NCBI GenBank assembly: GCA_009829735.1
Contig: CM020618.1
Location: forward strand, 16,911,346 to 16,975,345
DNA: 64,000 bases
DNA from: Pyropia yezoensis
Taxonomy: Eukaryota > Rhodophyta > Bangiophyceae > Bangiales > Bangiaceae
Direction: 5' to 3'
This document shows, in pieces, positions 12,060 through 24,219 of the stretch. A model generated the notes under the pieces. It ran no database searches. It was not told the DNA's origin and saw only the letters and a program-made list of their open reading frames with translations. Position 1 is the first letter of the stretch, and each line of letters opens with the position of its first letter. Both the position numbers and the translations under genes were made by a program.

Positions 12060-13631
12060 TCGCCGAGTAGGCGGAGCCCGAGAGTAGCTGCGACGCCTAC
12101 TCGGGGCCCCCGCAGTTGTTTGAGCCTCGTAGTCGCCGTGGGAGGCCACGGCGACCACGATCGCCTTGTACGGGGGAGGCGCAATGTGGCGTTCCATCCC
12201 CAGGGCATACGGGTAGTCCTAGATGCCCAGCCTCACCTTGAGTACCACACGGCCGTCGCGAAGTTCGCCACCGATCCAGACGAGCTGGCGAAGTGTGCCA
12301 TCTTCCTTAAGGCCGCAGGACGATCGGCGCAACTTGTGCTCGATGCTCTCCCACTCGATCAGCTTATGGAGTCGCAGCATCTCCTCAAGTAGAGTGCGCT
12401 GCCCTGATGAGCACCCCTCAGCAACTAGCTGAGGGTTGAGCTGTTCCAAGCCTTGGATAAGCCGGGAGAAGAGATGCCAGAGCATCCCCCGCCGCTGGAA
12501 ACAAGACACACAGGTCGACATGACCTCAAGAAGCCACTGAGTTGCCAACATGGCGAACACCAGGTGGTCCGGGCTAGCCGTCAACATGACGGAGCCGAAG
12601 TGGTCGAGCAACCGTGGTAGTAATGCCGGACACCCGTAGGGGACCTCGACTTGATGCCACCACTCGGGCTTCTTAGGGTAGTACTGCTCCTTGCTAGCAG
12701 GGGACAGCTGCGGAAACTCGAGTTGAGACGAGGTCACCAAGTAGGGACCTCGCCGGTAATCTTTCTACATCCGCAAGTCGAAATGATCAGTGTGCGGGTC
12801 GACGTCGCGTAGGTACGGGGAGCGAGTTGCCACCGCGTCCCAAGTGAATGTCGGCACGTCGCCGGTGCCCGGGATAGTACTCCCGCGGTCCACCATGGCC
12901 TTGGCCCAGCTGCACGTCCTCAACCTCGTCCTCATCCAGGGAGGCAAACTGGTCCTGAAGTCCGCAGGAAATCCGACCGAACGGGGAAATTTCTCCCGTA
13001 GGCGGTCCCATACACGACTCATCGCTGTGCCAAGTCGGCCACAGCGGAGAAAAGTCAACCCCGTCTCATACAGAGGCCACGCGGGGAAAAACCACCGCCC
13101 CAAGGCCTCCCGTGGGGTAACGCGGCCCGTCTCCTGGGGAGGTTCTGCCGCCAACCCAAAGCCGGGTGACGCGGGAGTCCCATCCCCCGGAGTGATCGCG
13201 GAGCCCCCGCCGGAAGTTCCGGCGGGCGCGCCGTATTAGGACGGTTCCTCCATACGTTCGTCCAGGGAGTCAGTCTCCACCCCCGGGGTCACCATGGCTC
13301 TCCCCAAGGTAGGGAGAGACGACCTGGTTGCAGTCGCACGAGACCCACCTCGAGTTGAGGGGGGCTCGGATCGCGGGTAAATGGGTGGCCTCCCCAGCGG
13401 GGGGCGGCCCAGGGGAAGGTGAAGAGGGTGTGTTGGTGGTGATGAGGTGAGTACCGATGAGAGCAAACTGCCGAGTGGGCAAGCTTGAGGAGAGGGGCCG
13501 TCGACGTGACCGCCTCCACTTCCACGTGATGTACCAGGGGGACAGCAAGTCGCGCCCCCTAACGCCGCGATGTGCGTTTCTACGCCCCCTCGCAGGGCCG
13601 ACCGGGTCGGTCGGAACTGAGAAGAGAGGAG
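12060..13631 (-). mobile_element. family-A remnant: decayed antisense reading frame
   Basis: Minus-strand translations at 12,219-12,740 and 12,765-13,154 closely match the family-A antisense protein at 25,463-27,787, for example KEQYYPKKPEWW and LEEMLRLHKLIEWESIEHKL. The region abuts a family-A 3' LTR on its right, in the same arrangement as at 25.4-28.1 kb. It is decayed with several breaks and is cut on the left by the family-G-like LTR. It is the oldest of the copies seen. Confidence 0.75.
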
Positions 13632-14100
13632 TGTGGCAGTATGGACCCCCAGGTAGAGGAGCAACACGTGCCATGCAAATGGCGGCAGGCACCTAGCCTG
13701 ACCCGTTCCTCCCCCTGCATTTGGGTCCATATTCCCTAAGTTTGGGATAGTTAGCTTAGTAGTAAATCCAACTTGGATTTGAGGGTTTTCTGCATTTATC
13801 GTCTTGCATTTTCGTGTGGCCCGGTGGGCAGGTGCTGGGGTGGGAGATTCTGTGTGCCGAGATTCTAAGAGGACCCTGGGGGGATAAGGGGAGCGCCAGC
13901 GGGGCTTGGCCTTGCTTCCCCGTCCCGACGAAGAAGCTGTTGGCCCACGCAACATCTTCTTGTTTGTTAGTGGGGGGATTGGCCCACAACAGGGACAGAG
14001 TATGTGCGACTTGCACTTCTTCCGGTTCCCCCGACACGGGAGGCGGCCCTTGTGCACCGCCCCAACTTGTGTGTCGCGTGTGCGAGTGGTTTTTGCCACA
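13632..14100 (+). repeat. family-A LTR (3' LTR of a plus-strand remnant)
   Basis: 469 bp beginning TGTGGCAGTA and ending TTTTTGCCACA, with the same layout as 16,565-17,033 and 23,197-23,665. The antisense-frame remnant adjoins on its left, so it acts as a 3' LTR. It is visibly more diverged than the other copies. Confidence 0.82.
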
Positions 14101-15429
14101 GCACTCACTCGGTCGTTTCTGCGAGCATGGTATGTGACTCTCTCAGCGGATGAAGTACCGTATGTCGCCTTAGGAAGAACGACGAGTACGGGTATACCCA
14201 TACTCACACCCGTGGGAATACCCACTCAAAAAATATCTATGGTAGGGCCTGGAAGGAGTTCAAAGACACGGAGGGGGGGAGGCTCATCCCACTCCGCCCT
14301 GTGCCCAAAAGATTGAGACACGTTCTTCTGGGCACGGCCCATAACTCTGCCCTGAACAGGACCACTCGACACTGACTTGTTGTTCAGGGCCAAGGCCTCG
14401 CATTCAACGATACCCTGGTGCACCAGGTTGGCTACCTGGATCTTTGGCGGCACCTCACATTGAGGGAGCATCCGCTCGGACAGAGGGGTAAACTGACCCT
14501 TCTCTGCCATCTGCACCGGGGGCTGGGTGTAACTCCCGGTGTCTCTGCAGGAGACGCCCCTGTACAAGGCGTTCGACCTGCTGATGTCCCCGTGGTTCCC
14601 AAGTTGGGAGTCACAGGGGTTGGTCTCTGTTCAGGACGCCCCGATACAGGCGTAGGGAGAAGTGTTCCCTGCGTCTCTGGCTCGAGAGCCCCACTCCGGT
14701 ATGGACATTGAGACCATCTGGCAAACTCGCCACAATCTGATGTAAAATGGTATTCGTCATCGTTACCACCAGTTCCAGCAAAGTCTGCCGCAACACATTG
14801 GTCGCCTCCCGACGGACAGTTTACGCCAGGAGAGCGCTCTTGACTGCAGTTGAGTCACGGTCAATCTCCGGGAGTCCACCCGAGGGGAAACCACGATCCT
14901 AAAGGGTCTCAACCGAGGGCATGGGCGCGAGCTCATCACCGATCGACGGAGGTCCGCCGTCCTCCGAAAGCCTAGTTTGAGTTGGCTCGGTGCCACAGTT
15001 GGCTCCAACCCGAGTGGATCCCGCGGGGACAGTCCTCTCACCTTAAGACGTTCCCGTTGAGTGTACCACACCCTGGCCGGACTTCGGCCCACCAACATCA
15101 GAAGTGTCACCCGAGTGAACTCCCGACTGAGTCGAGGTGGCCTGTTGCCCGCCCGCACTTCCAGTTCTGGTGGCTCGGGAAACCTTGAGTTCCTCTGCGA
15201 CCCCAGGAACACCCTGTGTCGCACCAGTATTCAAATGCACTGAAGTACATGCGTCACCCGTGTACTCCCCGGACGACGGGGGGTCCGATCCAGCCATGTT
15301 GGCTAACGATCCGCATAACACGGTCCAAGTCCACCGGTCCTCTGAGACAGAGGGCCCCCTGCACCCGGGTGCACCCGGAAGTACAGTTAACCTTCGTCCC
15401 CTGCTGCTGTAGGGACCTTGCAGGCCCCC
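14101..15429 (-). mobile_element. family-A gag and leader remnant
   Basis: The minus strand contains gag-like pieces matching the family-A gag (PPKIQVAN, then VMGRAQKNVSQSFGHRAEWD near 14,300-14,460). To the right lies the proline/serine-rich gag N-terminus and leader sequence, up to a degenerate LTR. About 14,101-14,225 is unassigned. The piece is broken and truncated inside gag. Confidence 0.7.
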
Positions 15430-15880
15430 CATGTTGGGGGACCTCGTACAGATCGCGTCGTACACACGGCACCCAAGTTTGGGCGGTGCGCAAAGGCCGC
15501 CTTCCGTGTCGGGGGAACCGGAAGAAGTGCAAGTCGCACACACGCTGTCCCTGCTGTGGGGCAATCCCCCCACAAGTAAACAACAAGATGGTGTGTGGGC
15601 CCACAGTGTCTTGGTCGGGAAGGGGAAGCGTGGCCAAGCCCCGCTGTCCCTCCCCTTATCCCCCCAGGGTCCTTTCAGAATCTTATAACACAGAATCTCT
15701 CTCCACAGCACCTGCCCACCAAGCGATACGAAAAATCAAGCCGATAAAATGCAGAAAACCCTCAAATCCATGTTGGAATTATTAACAAGCAAAGTATCCC
15801 GGACTTCAAGAAATTTGGGATCGAATGCAAAGGGAGGAACGTGTCAGACCAGTTGTCTCTTGCCCCAGTATGGCGCGCTC
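15430..15880 (-). repeat. degenerate family-A LTR (5' LTR of the remnant to its left)
   Basis: It shares the central LTR blocks (CACCCAAGTTTGGGCGG, the GGAACCGGAAGAAGTGCAAG block and the polypurine-like AAATCCA block) with other family-A LTRs in minus orientation, but both ends are eroded. The next LTR follows directly. Confidence 0.65.
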
Positions 15881-16564
15881 TGCGTGGCAAGAACCACTCG
15901 CACACGCGACACCCAAGTTGAAGCGGCTTCCACAGGCTGCCTCCCGTGTCGGGGGAACCGGAAGATGTGCAAGTCGCACATACTCTGTCCCTGTTGTGGG
16001 GCAAACCCCCCACGGACAAACAAGAGGATGGTGTGTGGTCCAACAGTTTCTTGGTCGGGACGGGGACGCAGGGCCAAGCCCCGCTGTCCCTCCCCTTATC
16101 CCCCCAGGGTCCTCTTAGAATCTCGGCACACAGAATCTCCCACCCCAGCACCTGCCCACCGGGCCACACGAAAATGCAAGACGATAAATGCAGAAAACCC
16201 TCAAATCCAAGTTGGATTTACTACTAAGCTAACTATCCCAAACTTAGGGAATATGGACCCAAATGCAGGGGGAGGAACGGGTCAGGCTAGGTGCCTGCCG
16301 CCCCTTGCATGGCACGTGTTGCCCCCCAACCTGGGGGTCAATACGGCCACACTCCCCTCTTCTCAGTTCCGACCGACCCGGTCGGCCCTGCGAGGGGGCG
16401 TAGAAACGCACATCGCGGCGTTAGGGGGCGCGACTTGCTGTCCCCCTGGTACATCACGTGGAAGTGGAGGCGGTCACGTCGACGGCCCCTCTCCTGAAGC
16501 TTGCCAACTTGGCAGCTTGCTCTCATCGGTACTCACCTCATCACCACCAACACATCCTCTTCAC
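15881..16564 (-). mobile_element. family-A 3' LTR plus stub of the antisense frame
   Basis: A minus-orientation LTR at 15,881-16,351 is followed on the right by about 210 bp (16,352-16,564) that match the sequence just inside the 3' LTR at 27,535-27,744, including the start of the antisense frame. It is therefore the 3' end of another minus-strand copy. It is cut by the element starting at 16,565. Confidence 0.68.
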
Positions 16565-17033
16565 TGTGGCAGTATTGACCCGCAGGCAGGGGGGCAACAC
16601 GTGCCATGCACGGGGCGGCAAGCCACTAGCCTGATCCGTTCCTCCCCCTGCGTTTGGGTCCATATTCCTCTAGTTTGGGATAGTTAGCTTAGTATTAAAT
16701 CCAACTTGGATTTGAGGGTTTTCTGCATTTATCGTCTTGAATTTTCGTGTGGCCCGGTGGCCAGGTGCTGGGGTGGAAGATTCGGAGTGGCGTGATTCTG
16801 AGTGGACCCTGGGGGGATAAGGGGAGGGACAGCGGGGCTTGGCCCTGCGTCCCCGTCCCGACCAAGAAACTGTTGGACCACACACCATCCTCTTGTTTGT
16901 CCGTGGGGGGTTTGCCCCACAACAGGGACAGAGTTTGTGCGACTTGCACTTCTTCCGGTTCCCCCGACACGGGAGGCAGCCCTAGCACACCGCCCCAACT
17001 TGGGTGCCGTGTGTGCATGTGGTTTTTGCCACA
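16565..17033 (+). repeat. 5' LTR of copy A1
   Basis: 469 bp, TGTGGCAGTA...TTTTTGCCACA, with a 7-bp inverted terminal match TGTGGCA/TGCCACA. It is followed at two bases by a primer-binding-site-like stretch. Left flank TTCAC; no right partner because the copy is truncated. Confidence 0.85.
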
Positions 17034-17152
17034 TTTGGTTGTGCAGCAGGGGACAGAGGTAAACTTTTCCTCCGGGTGCACCCGGGTGTAGGGGGCCCTC
17101 TGTCTCAGAGGAACGGTGGACTTGGACCGTGTCATACGGATCGTCAGCCAAC

Positions 17153-19099
17153 ATGGCTAGCTCGGACCCCCCCTCGTCCGGGGAGTACACGGGTGACGCA
17201 CGTACTTCAGTGCCTTTGAATACTGGTGAGACACAGGTGGGTTTACCTGGGGTCGCAGAGGGACTAGAGGTCCCTCAAGCCAGCAGGACTGGAAGTGCGG
17301 GCGGGCAACAGGCCACCCCGACTCAGTCGGGAGTTCACTCGGGTGACACTTCTGATGTGGGTGGGCCGAAGTCTGGCCACCGTGTGGTATACTCAACGGG
17401 AACGTCCCAAGGGGTGAGGACTGTCCCCGCGGGATCCACTCGGGTTGGAGCCAACTTCGGCTTGGAGCCGTCGCCAACTAGGCTTTCGGAGGACGGCGGA
17501 CCTCCGTTGGTCGGCGATGGGCTCGCGCCCATGCCCCCGGTTGAGACCCCTGAGGAACGTGGTTACCCCTGAGGTGGACTCCCGGAGGCGGACCGAGACT
17601 CAACTGGAGTCGTCAATCCACTCCTCGCGGAAACTGTCCGTCGGGAGGCGACCAATGTGTTGCGGCAGACTTTGCCGGACCTGGTGGTCACGATGACGAA
17701 TACTATTCTGAATCAGATTGTGGCGAGTTTGCCAGATGGCCTTAGTGTCCAGACTGGATTGGGGCTTTCGAGCCCGCAGGCGCAGGGGGAATCTCCTCTG
17801 ACGCCTATTCCGGGTCGCCCCGAACAGGGGGGGGCCCCTGTGACTCCCAACGTGGGAGCCGCACCATTCTCGGTGGGGCGTACGCCCTTCACGGGGGAGT
17901 TCCCCTCGGAAATGCCGGCGGCTACACCAAGCGCGCCGTACCAGACTACAGGCGCTGAGGGTCAATTTACGCCAGTGCCACAGCGGCTGTTCCCTCAACG
18001 TGAGGTGCCGCCAAAGATCCAGGTAGCCAACCCGGTCTACCAGAGGATCTTTGACTGTGAGACCTACGCCCTCCACAACAAGTCGGTGGTGTATGGTCCT
18101 GACCAGGCCCGAGCCATGGGCCGTGCCAAGAAGAATGCACTTCATTCTTTTGGGCACAAAGCGGAGTGGGATGGAACCCCCCCCCTCCGTGTCTTTGAGT
18201 TCCTACGTCGTTTCACAAAAGCCTGTGACGACAATGCCATAAGTGAAGGCATGGCTTTTAACATGCTACAGGAGTTTACGAAGGCTGACCTGCGGACAGA
18301 ACTTATGTCCGTCATGCCCAGCTCCTCAAGTGGAGGCGCTGGTGAGGTGACGTCCTATTTGGAGCTCGTCAACTGGTTGTTGAGAGCCATGGTTGATGAA
18401 GCGGCGTTGGCTTCTCAAGTCGAGGAGTTTACGCAAGTCTATCAGGAAGAGGCAGAGGACGAGTTGTCCTTTGCGGAGCAAGTCCGTAAGCTCAACAATC
18501 TTTGTGGGTTTCTTCATCCACAAGCTGTGGTGAAGAGTCGGTTTGTGGAGGGACTCCATTGGTCAGTCCGGATGGAGACCCGGGAGCATAACACTGCCCG
18601 GGCGACCCTGGCCGAGTTGGCCAGGTTCGCCTATCGCAGAGGCGAGGCCTACCGCAAGTTGCGGGAGGAACAACGCCAGGAGCGTCAGGCCGAGTTGGCC
18701 AAGGAACGGGAGGAGGCGCGCCAGGCCAGAGAGTTGAGAGAGGCACGCCGAATCCGCAAGGAGAGGGTGGTAGCTGCCGTGGGAACTTCCCAGGGTATCC
18801 CTTCGTCTTCCCCAGTTGGGAAGACCCCTCCCGGAACAGACCATCGGTGTTGGAACTGCAACTCCGATGGACACTGGGCATATGATTGCCCCAAGTTGAG
18901 TAAACGCATCCAACAACTTGTTAGGAATGCGAGCAAGATGTCGGCTACGAACGAAGTACGTTCACGCCGCGAGGGTGGGTCTCTACCGGTCGTCGCGGTC
19001 GCCACACCCTCGGCGGAGGACGCGGACACGTCGTCCTCGGACTCGTCGTCTTCCTCCCCGCCCTCAGATTCGGACGCCAAGTCGGCGGGAAACGAATGA
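17153..19099 (+). mobile_element. family-A gag (copy A1)
   Basis: Gag of the chromovirus. The N-terminal part (from about 17,153) is rich in Ser/Thr/Pro/Gly. The main part (17,657-19,099) has a capsid-like helical region (VFEFLRRFTKACDDNAISEG near 18,190-18,250; DELSFAEQVRKLNNLC), then a basic Arg/Glu coiled stretch (RQERQAELAKEREEARQ). A zinc knuckle CWNCNSDGHWAYDC at 18,848-18,889 fits C-x2-C-x4-H-x4-C, followed by an acidic/serine tail. The gag stop and the pol start overlap as ATGA (19,096-19,099). This arrangement also appears in copy A2 and suggests pol is made by re-initiation or a related coupled mechanism. The element is a fossil. Confidence 0.82.
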
Positions 19100-22000
19100 C
19101 CGTCGGAGCTGGCCGTCCTACGCTCACAACGGCAGCCTCGGCCAAGTGGGTCAAGAGGACGAACCAACCCTGCCGGATACTGCGCCGACCTAAGGGAGTC
19201 CGCCCATATCAGGTAGGACTCCCCAAGAACGTAAACCCACGTCGGGTCATCGCGGTGCTGACGGGTGAGATCTTCCAGGTGGCTGGACGGGTGCAACTTG
19301 CCCCCGGACGCGCCTGTTGTGCCCGTATCGTACTTGATACCGGGTCAGGAGCCTCCTTGATACGCAAGTCGCTATTACCAAAGGAGGTGAAGCTCCAACG
19401 CTGGAGGTCCAAAGCTGACCATATGATTGACATCAATGGTGGGGTTCTTCCCATCGTTGGTGCCGTGACCCTACCAACTAGGTTGGGGACCCACGAGGTC
19501 GACGTGACCTATGGTGTAGTCGAGAATATATCGGTACCCCTGCTTCTGGGTACCCCTTATGTTGTTACACAAGTGCCTTTGATTTGTGGCCCTGAGTACT
19601 GGGTCAAGCTGATGAATGGGGAGACTATCCCCATCCTTGGTAAGGGAAAGTCTGTGGCTCCTGTGACAGTCTCACAGTCGAAGCCTGTTTGCTCTGTGAG
19701 GGAAGGGTTCACTGCTACCCTGCGTCTAGCCCGTAATGACACGTGGCCCCCCAACTCGGTGGCGCACGTTGATGTTGTAACTGATTATACGGGGAACGGG
19801 TTGGTGCACCCTAACCCCCGTCTTGCTCATAAGCACCAAGTGCATGTTGCCCTTGGCACGATGGACTCCAAAGCCGGAGTCCCGTGGAGGATACAGGTGA
19901 TGAACCTGAGCTCGTCGCCCCAGTACTTCAAGTCGGGAGCCAAGTTCGGCTATATCGACCAACACGAAGGACCGGTAGTAGCGGTCACCCTCAACGCGGG
20001 CGCAAGTAGCGACCCGAAGTCCGGAAAGGAGAAGCATCAAGCCAAGTCGGCCGCCTCTCCTCGGCCCCATGTGAACATGGAGGGTGTCCCCCCCAGGTTG
20101 AGGGTTCAAGTTGAACGCCTCTTGGACCAATATCACAAGTTGTGGGATGGTCAATTGGGACTCATGAGAGCCACCCAACACCGGATCGAGCTGAAGTCCG
20201 GTGCACCCCCTATACGCCAACAACCGTATAGGGGAGGACCTCGTTCAAGGGCCCTCATTAAGGAGCAAGTTGCTCGCATGGAGGCCCTCGATGTGATCGA
20301 GGCCAGCAACGCCGAGTGGGCGAGTCCGGTGGTTATCGTCCCCAAAGTTGATGGGACCCCCCGGTTTTTTATCGACTACTGTAAGCTCAACGAGAGCACG
20401 GTGAAGGACAGTTATCCCCTACCTAGGATGGACGACTGTCTGGACTCTCTGGGGGAGGCAAACGTGTTCTCTACCCTGGACTGTAACGCGGGGTACTGGC
20501 AAATTCCCATTGCCCCGGAGGACTGGCATAAAACTACCTTTACCTGTCACTGTGGTACCTACCAGTGCAAGCGCCTACCGTTTGGTCTGTGTAACGCGCC
20601 GGCAACTTTCCAGCGCGCTATGGACATGATTCTGGCCGGAGTACGGTGGCAGATCTGTCTTGTGTACCTAGACGATATCATTGTGTTCTCCCGAAGTCCG
20701 GAGGAGCACATTGGCCATCTTGGCCAGGTGTTCAAGCTACTTGCTGACGCCGGTGTGTCACTGAAGGCGAGTAAGTGCCACCTCTTCACTGAAAAGGTGG
20801 AATACTTGGGACATGTTGTCCGTCCAGGGCGTCTCAGTGTTAACGAGAAGAACTTGAGGGCCATTCGCAAGGCTCAGTACCCCCGGACCCAGACCCAGAT
20901 GAGGAGCTTCCTCGGGATGTGTACCGTGTACCGACGTTTCACCAAAGGCTTCGCCAAGGTGGCGAAGCCGTTGAATGAGTTAGTGAGCTCAACGCTCCCG
21001 AAGAACCTACCTCCCCCAAGTCGGGTGGAGCAGGAATCCCTTAAGACTCTTCGGGACCTTCTGCTGAAGCCCCCCATCTTGGCTATTCCCAGGTTGGGAG
21101 GCCACTACATCCTGGATGTGGACGCTAGCTACGACCAACTTGGTTGTGTGTTGCTTCAGCAGCAGCCGGAAAAGGAGTACTTGCCGGTGGGATACTTCAG
21201 TAAGGGGCTGAACTCGGCCGAGAAGAACTACGGAGTCACCGAGTTGGAAGGACTCGCAGTGATGTGGGCGGTGACGTCACTTCGTCACTACCTGGAGGGT
21301 GAGAAGTTCCTCATCCGCTGTGACCACCGCGCGTTGCAGTTTATCTCTAAGACGGACTGTACTAACATTCGTCTCAATCGGTGGAGGGTGCGACTGGCAC
21401 CCTTCAACTTTGACATTGAGTACCGACCTGGCAGGCAACATGCCCTTGCCGACGCCCTCTCTCGGGTACCTACCGAGGGGCTGGACACTAACCCATTCGA
21501 TGAGGACATCCCCATCGTGGGGGTAGTCACGCGCTCGGGTCAGGCGTTGAACTCCGAGGCGCCAGGGAACAAGAAGTACTTGCCCCTGTCCCTGGACGAG
21601 GTCGTGAAGGCCCAGGCCGAGGATCCCTTCTGCAAGTCGCAGAGGGATACACTGGATACAGTGGCGGAGACGCGGTTCTTCATCGGAGACGATGGCCTCC
21701 TCATGAGGAGGGGGGTATTCCACGGGACCGACCAACTTGTCGTCCCCGCATCCCTCAAGGACAGTATCCTTGAGAGGGAGCATAACGCTCCCTCGGGTGG
21801 ACACCTGGGGTCTTGTAAACTGTACCAGACCCTGAGGACCAGGTACTACTGGCCGTCCATGGTGGTGGACATCTACAGTTGGGTGGCTGCCTGCACAAGT
21901 TGTGCACAGAACCGTCTGATGGAACGGCGGCCTACTACGGCTATGCTAATGTTCCCGGCCAAGGAGCCCCTTGCCGCGTTTGCGATGGACATCCTTGGGC

Positions 22001-22203
22001 CACTGCCAGTGACCGAGGAGGGCAACCAGTACCTCCTGGTCATCTGTGACCGCTTCACGAAACTTACGCGAGCGATCCCACTGGCAGAGATCACGGCCAT
22101 GTCGGTCGTGTCAGCCTTCCTAGATCACTGGGTTGCCGCGTAAGGCATCCCAGATAGTACACTATCGGACAATGGACCGCAGTTTGCGTCGGTACTGTTT
22201 CAG
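19096..22203 (+). mobile_element. family-A pol, truncated in integrase (copy A1)
   Basis: Domains in order: aspartic protease with VLDTGSGAS (D at 19,336); RT with RFFIDYCKLNESTVKDSYPL and the YLDD catalytic box at 20,665-20,676; RNase H with LDVDASYDQLG and IRCDHRAL; the integrase zinc-binding segment (GGHLGSCKLYQTL ... CTSCAQNR); and the opening of the integrase core (FAMDILGPLP, DRFTKLTRAIPL). The core is cut off near 22,203. The domain order is Ty3/gypsy, and close copies at 28.8-32.8 kb end in a chromodomain. The frame is open for about 1,015 codons, so this stretch looks little decayed, but the element is truncated. Confidence 0.86.
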
Positions 22204-22207
22204 GGAG

Positions 22208-22394
22208 TCCCCGGGGCCAACTTGTAAAATCAACGGTTCTTTGGGTTCTTGCTCCCTCGGGCTTTTGTCCTTTTATCCTTGCCTCTGAAGGGGCGGGCGA
22301 GTGGATCAAGCTGGGACCTTTACCCGTTCCTTCCTGACCCCGTTGTGGTTTCTTGTGTGTGTGGACCCTAGGCCAGAAGGGCCATGTTGCTACA
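22208..22394 (+). mobile_element. family-G LTR fragment, inverted
   Basis: The outer 190 bp or so of a family-G LTR, in opposite orientation to the element at 1,886. It ends GCTACA and then enters the same unassigned sequence that flanks the left LTR at 1,885. It is part of the inverted duplication. Confidence 0.78.
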
Positions 22395-23196
22395 GGCACA
22401 GGCGGGGGCCAGCGGAACGTGGGCGCAGCCCAGGTACCAGTTGGAACGCGGGGGGTCAGTGGATAAGAGCACCCTCACGGGTTTCCTCGTCCCCAGCACC
22501 CGGGTCCCGTTGTACCATCGTCCCCGCGGCGCTTCCCGTGACCACCACGTTCTCCTTCGTTACCCCGTTCCCCTTCTCCGTCTCCGTGCCCACGTACCCC
22601 ACCACACGTACCACCACGTTCCCCTCCACCCGGGCCCGCATAGATAACGGTAGCGCCGCGGCGGGTTCGCCTGCTGGCGCGGGCCCTGGGGCCCCCAACC
22701 TTCAAGGTGACCGAGCGGTTCAAGGAGGCCCCGCTTCTGCGTCAGGCGTTCTACCTGCGAACCAAGAGAAAACCGGGGCGGGCCAGTTGTACGCGGTCGT
22801 CACGCCCCCGAAGGGAGCCCAGGTCGTGTGGGGCCCGGCAACCATATGGGCTCCGAGGAGACCGACGGGAACAAGACGAACGACGGACGTGGTACCGACG
22901 GGCTCCCGCAACCAAGTGCTGGTACCGACGTGCAACCGTCCAGGCAACCCGTACGAGGCGGCAACATGTCCAAGCACCAACGGGTTCACGGGACGTAGGA
23001 GACCGTCAAGGAAGCGTTTAACAGGCCGGGTAACGACGGAACGTGGAACCAAGAAGTCAACGGGTACAACAGGACAAGGTACGAGGGACCCAAGGAAACA
23101 AGGGAGACGAGGACCAAGTACGCCACGACGTGGGACCAGGCACCCGCCGCGAGGCAAGGCACCAAGGGCAACAACGTGGAAGGGTCAAGGACAGTC
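22208..23196 (-). repeat. right arm of the dispersed inverted duplication
   Basis: Reverse complement of 1,089-2,071 with few differences. It holds a 306-codon plus frame, but that frame is Thr/Pro/Arg-rich without a domain and is not called as a gene. The right edge is the 5' LTR of copy A3, preceded by CAGTC (23,192-23,196), the complement of the GACTG flank of the solo LTR at 622-1,083. Confidence 0.8.
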
Positions 23197-23665
23197 TGTG
23201 GCAGTATTGACCCCCAGGTAGGGGGGCAACACGTGCCATGCACGGGGCGGCAAGCCACTAGCCTGATCCGTTCCTCCCCCTGCGTTTGGGTCCATATTCC
23301 TCTAGTTTGGGATAGTTAGCTTAGTATTAAATCCAACTTGGATTTGAGGGTTTTCTGCATTTATCGTCTTGAATTTTCGTGTGGCCCGGTGGCCAGGTGC
23401 TGGGGTGGGAGATTCTGAGTGGCGAGATTCTGAGTGGACCCTGGGGGGATAAGGGGAGGGACAGCGGGGCTTGGCCCTGCGTCCCCGTCCCGACCAAGAA
23501 ACTGTTGGACCACACACCATCCTCTTGTTTGTCCGTGGGGGGTTTGCCCCACAACAGGGACAGAGTTTGTGCGACTCGCACTTCTTCCGGTTCCCCCGAC
23601 ACGGGAGGCAGCCCTAGCACACCGCCCCAACTTGGGTGCCGTGTGTGCATGTGGTTTTTGCCACA
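23197..23665 (+). repeat. 5' LTR of copy A3
   Basis: 469 bp with ends TGTGGCA and TGCCACA. It is followed after two bases by the primer-binding site TGGTGGAGCAGCAGGGGA (23,668-23,685). Confidence 0.87.
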
Positions 23666-23667
23666 TT

Positions 23668-23685
23668 TGGTGGAGCAGCAGGGGA
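23668..23685 (+). promoter_or_regulatory. primer-binding site, family A (copy A3)
   Basis: TGGTGGAGCAGCAGGGGA lies two bases inside the LTR. The same 18-mer occurs in copy A2 (34,850-34,867, minus), and with one change in family G. The conservation and position fit a tRNA primer site. The tRNA is not identified. Confidence 0.65.
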
Positions 23686-24219
23686 CAGAGGTGAACTTTA
23701 CCTCCGGGTGCACCCGGGCGTAGGGGGCCCTCTGTCTCAGAGGAACGGTGGTCTTGGACTGTGTCGTGTGGATCGTTAGCCAACACGGCTGGATCGGACC
23801 TCCCGACGTTCGGGAAACTCTCCGGTGACGACTTTACTCCGGCGCCTTTGAATACTGGCCAGACACAGGGTGTACCTGGGGTCGCGGAGGTGCTAGAGGC
23901 ACTCCAGCCAGCAGGGCCGTGGGTATCGGTGCGGGCGGTATGCCACCCCGACCCAGTCGGGTGTTCACCCTGAGGGTCTTCCTCGGACCGGTGGTTCGCA
24001 CTTCGGCCACCGGGTGGTATACTCAAAGGGGACGTCCCAAGGTGAGAGGACTGTCCCCGCGAGATCCACTCGGGTTGGATTCAAATTCGGCATAGAGCCG
24101 TCGCCAACTAGGCGGGTGGAGGACGGCGGACCTTCACTCGTCGGTGATGGGCTCGAGCCTGTGACAGGGGTCGTAGCAAGTTGCTACCCCCGCCACCCTC
24201 AAAGAAAGTATCTTTGATC

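Larger units (their letters stand above)
16565..22203 (+). mobile_element. Ty3/gypsy chromovirus family A, copy A1 (3'-truncated)
   Basis: A plus-strand copy with 5' LTR (16,565-17,033), leader, gag, and pol through the start of the integrase core. It stops at about 22,203, where sequence switches to an inverted family-G LTR fragment. Of the copies here it has the longest intact-looking gag and pol frames, but it lacks the 3' third of the element (integrase core end, chromodomain, antisense frame, 3' LTR). It is a fossil that cannot be complete. The close match to the other copies suggests a recent origin. Confidence 0.87.

Noticed and set aside
22301-23221. 306-codon plus frame in the inverted-duplication arm
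   Set aside because: Thr/Pro/Arg-rich; the frame spans unrelated repeat parts (LTR fragment, unassigned sequence, LTR), so it is not one gene.
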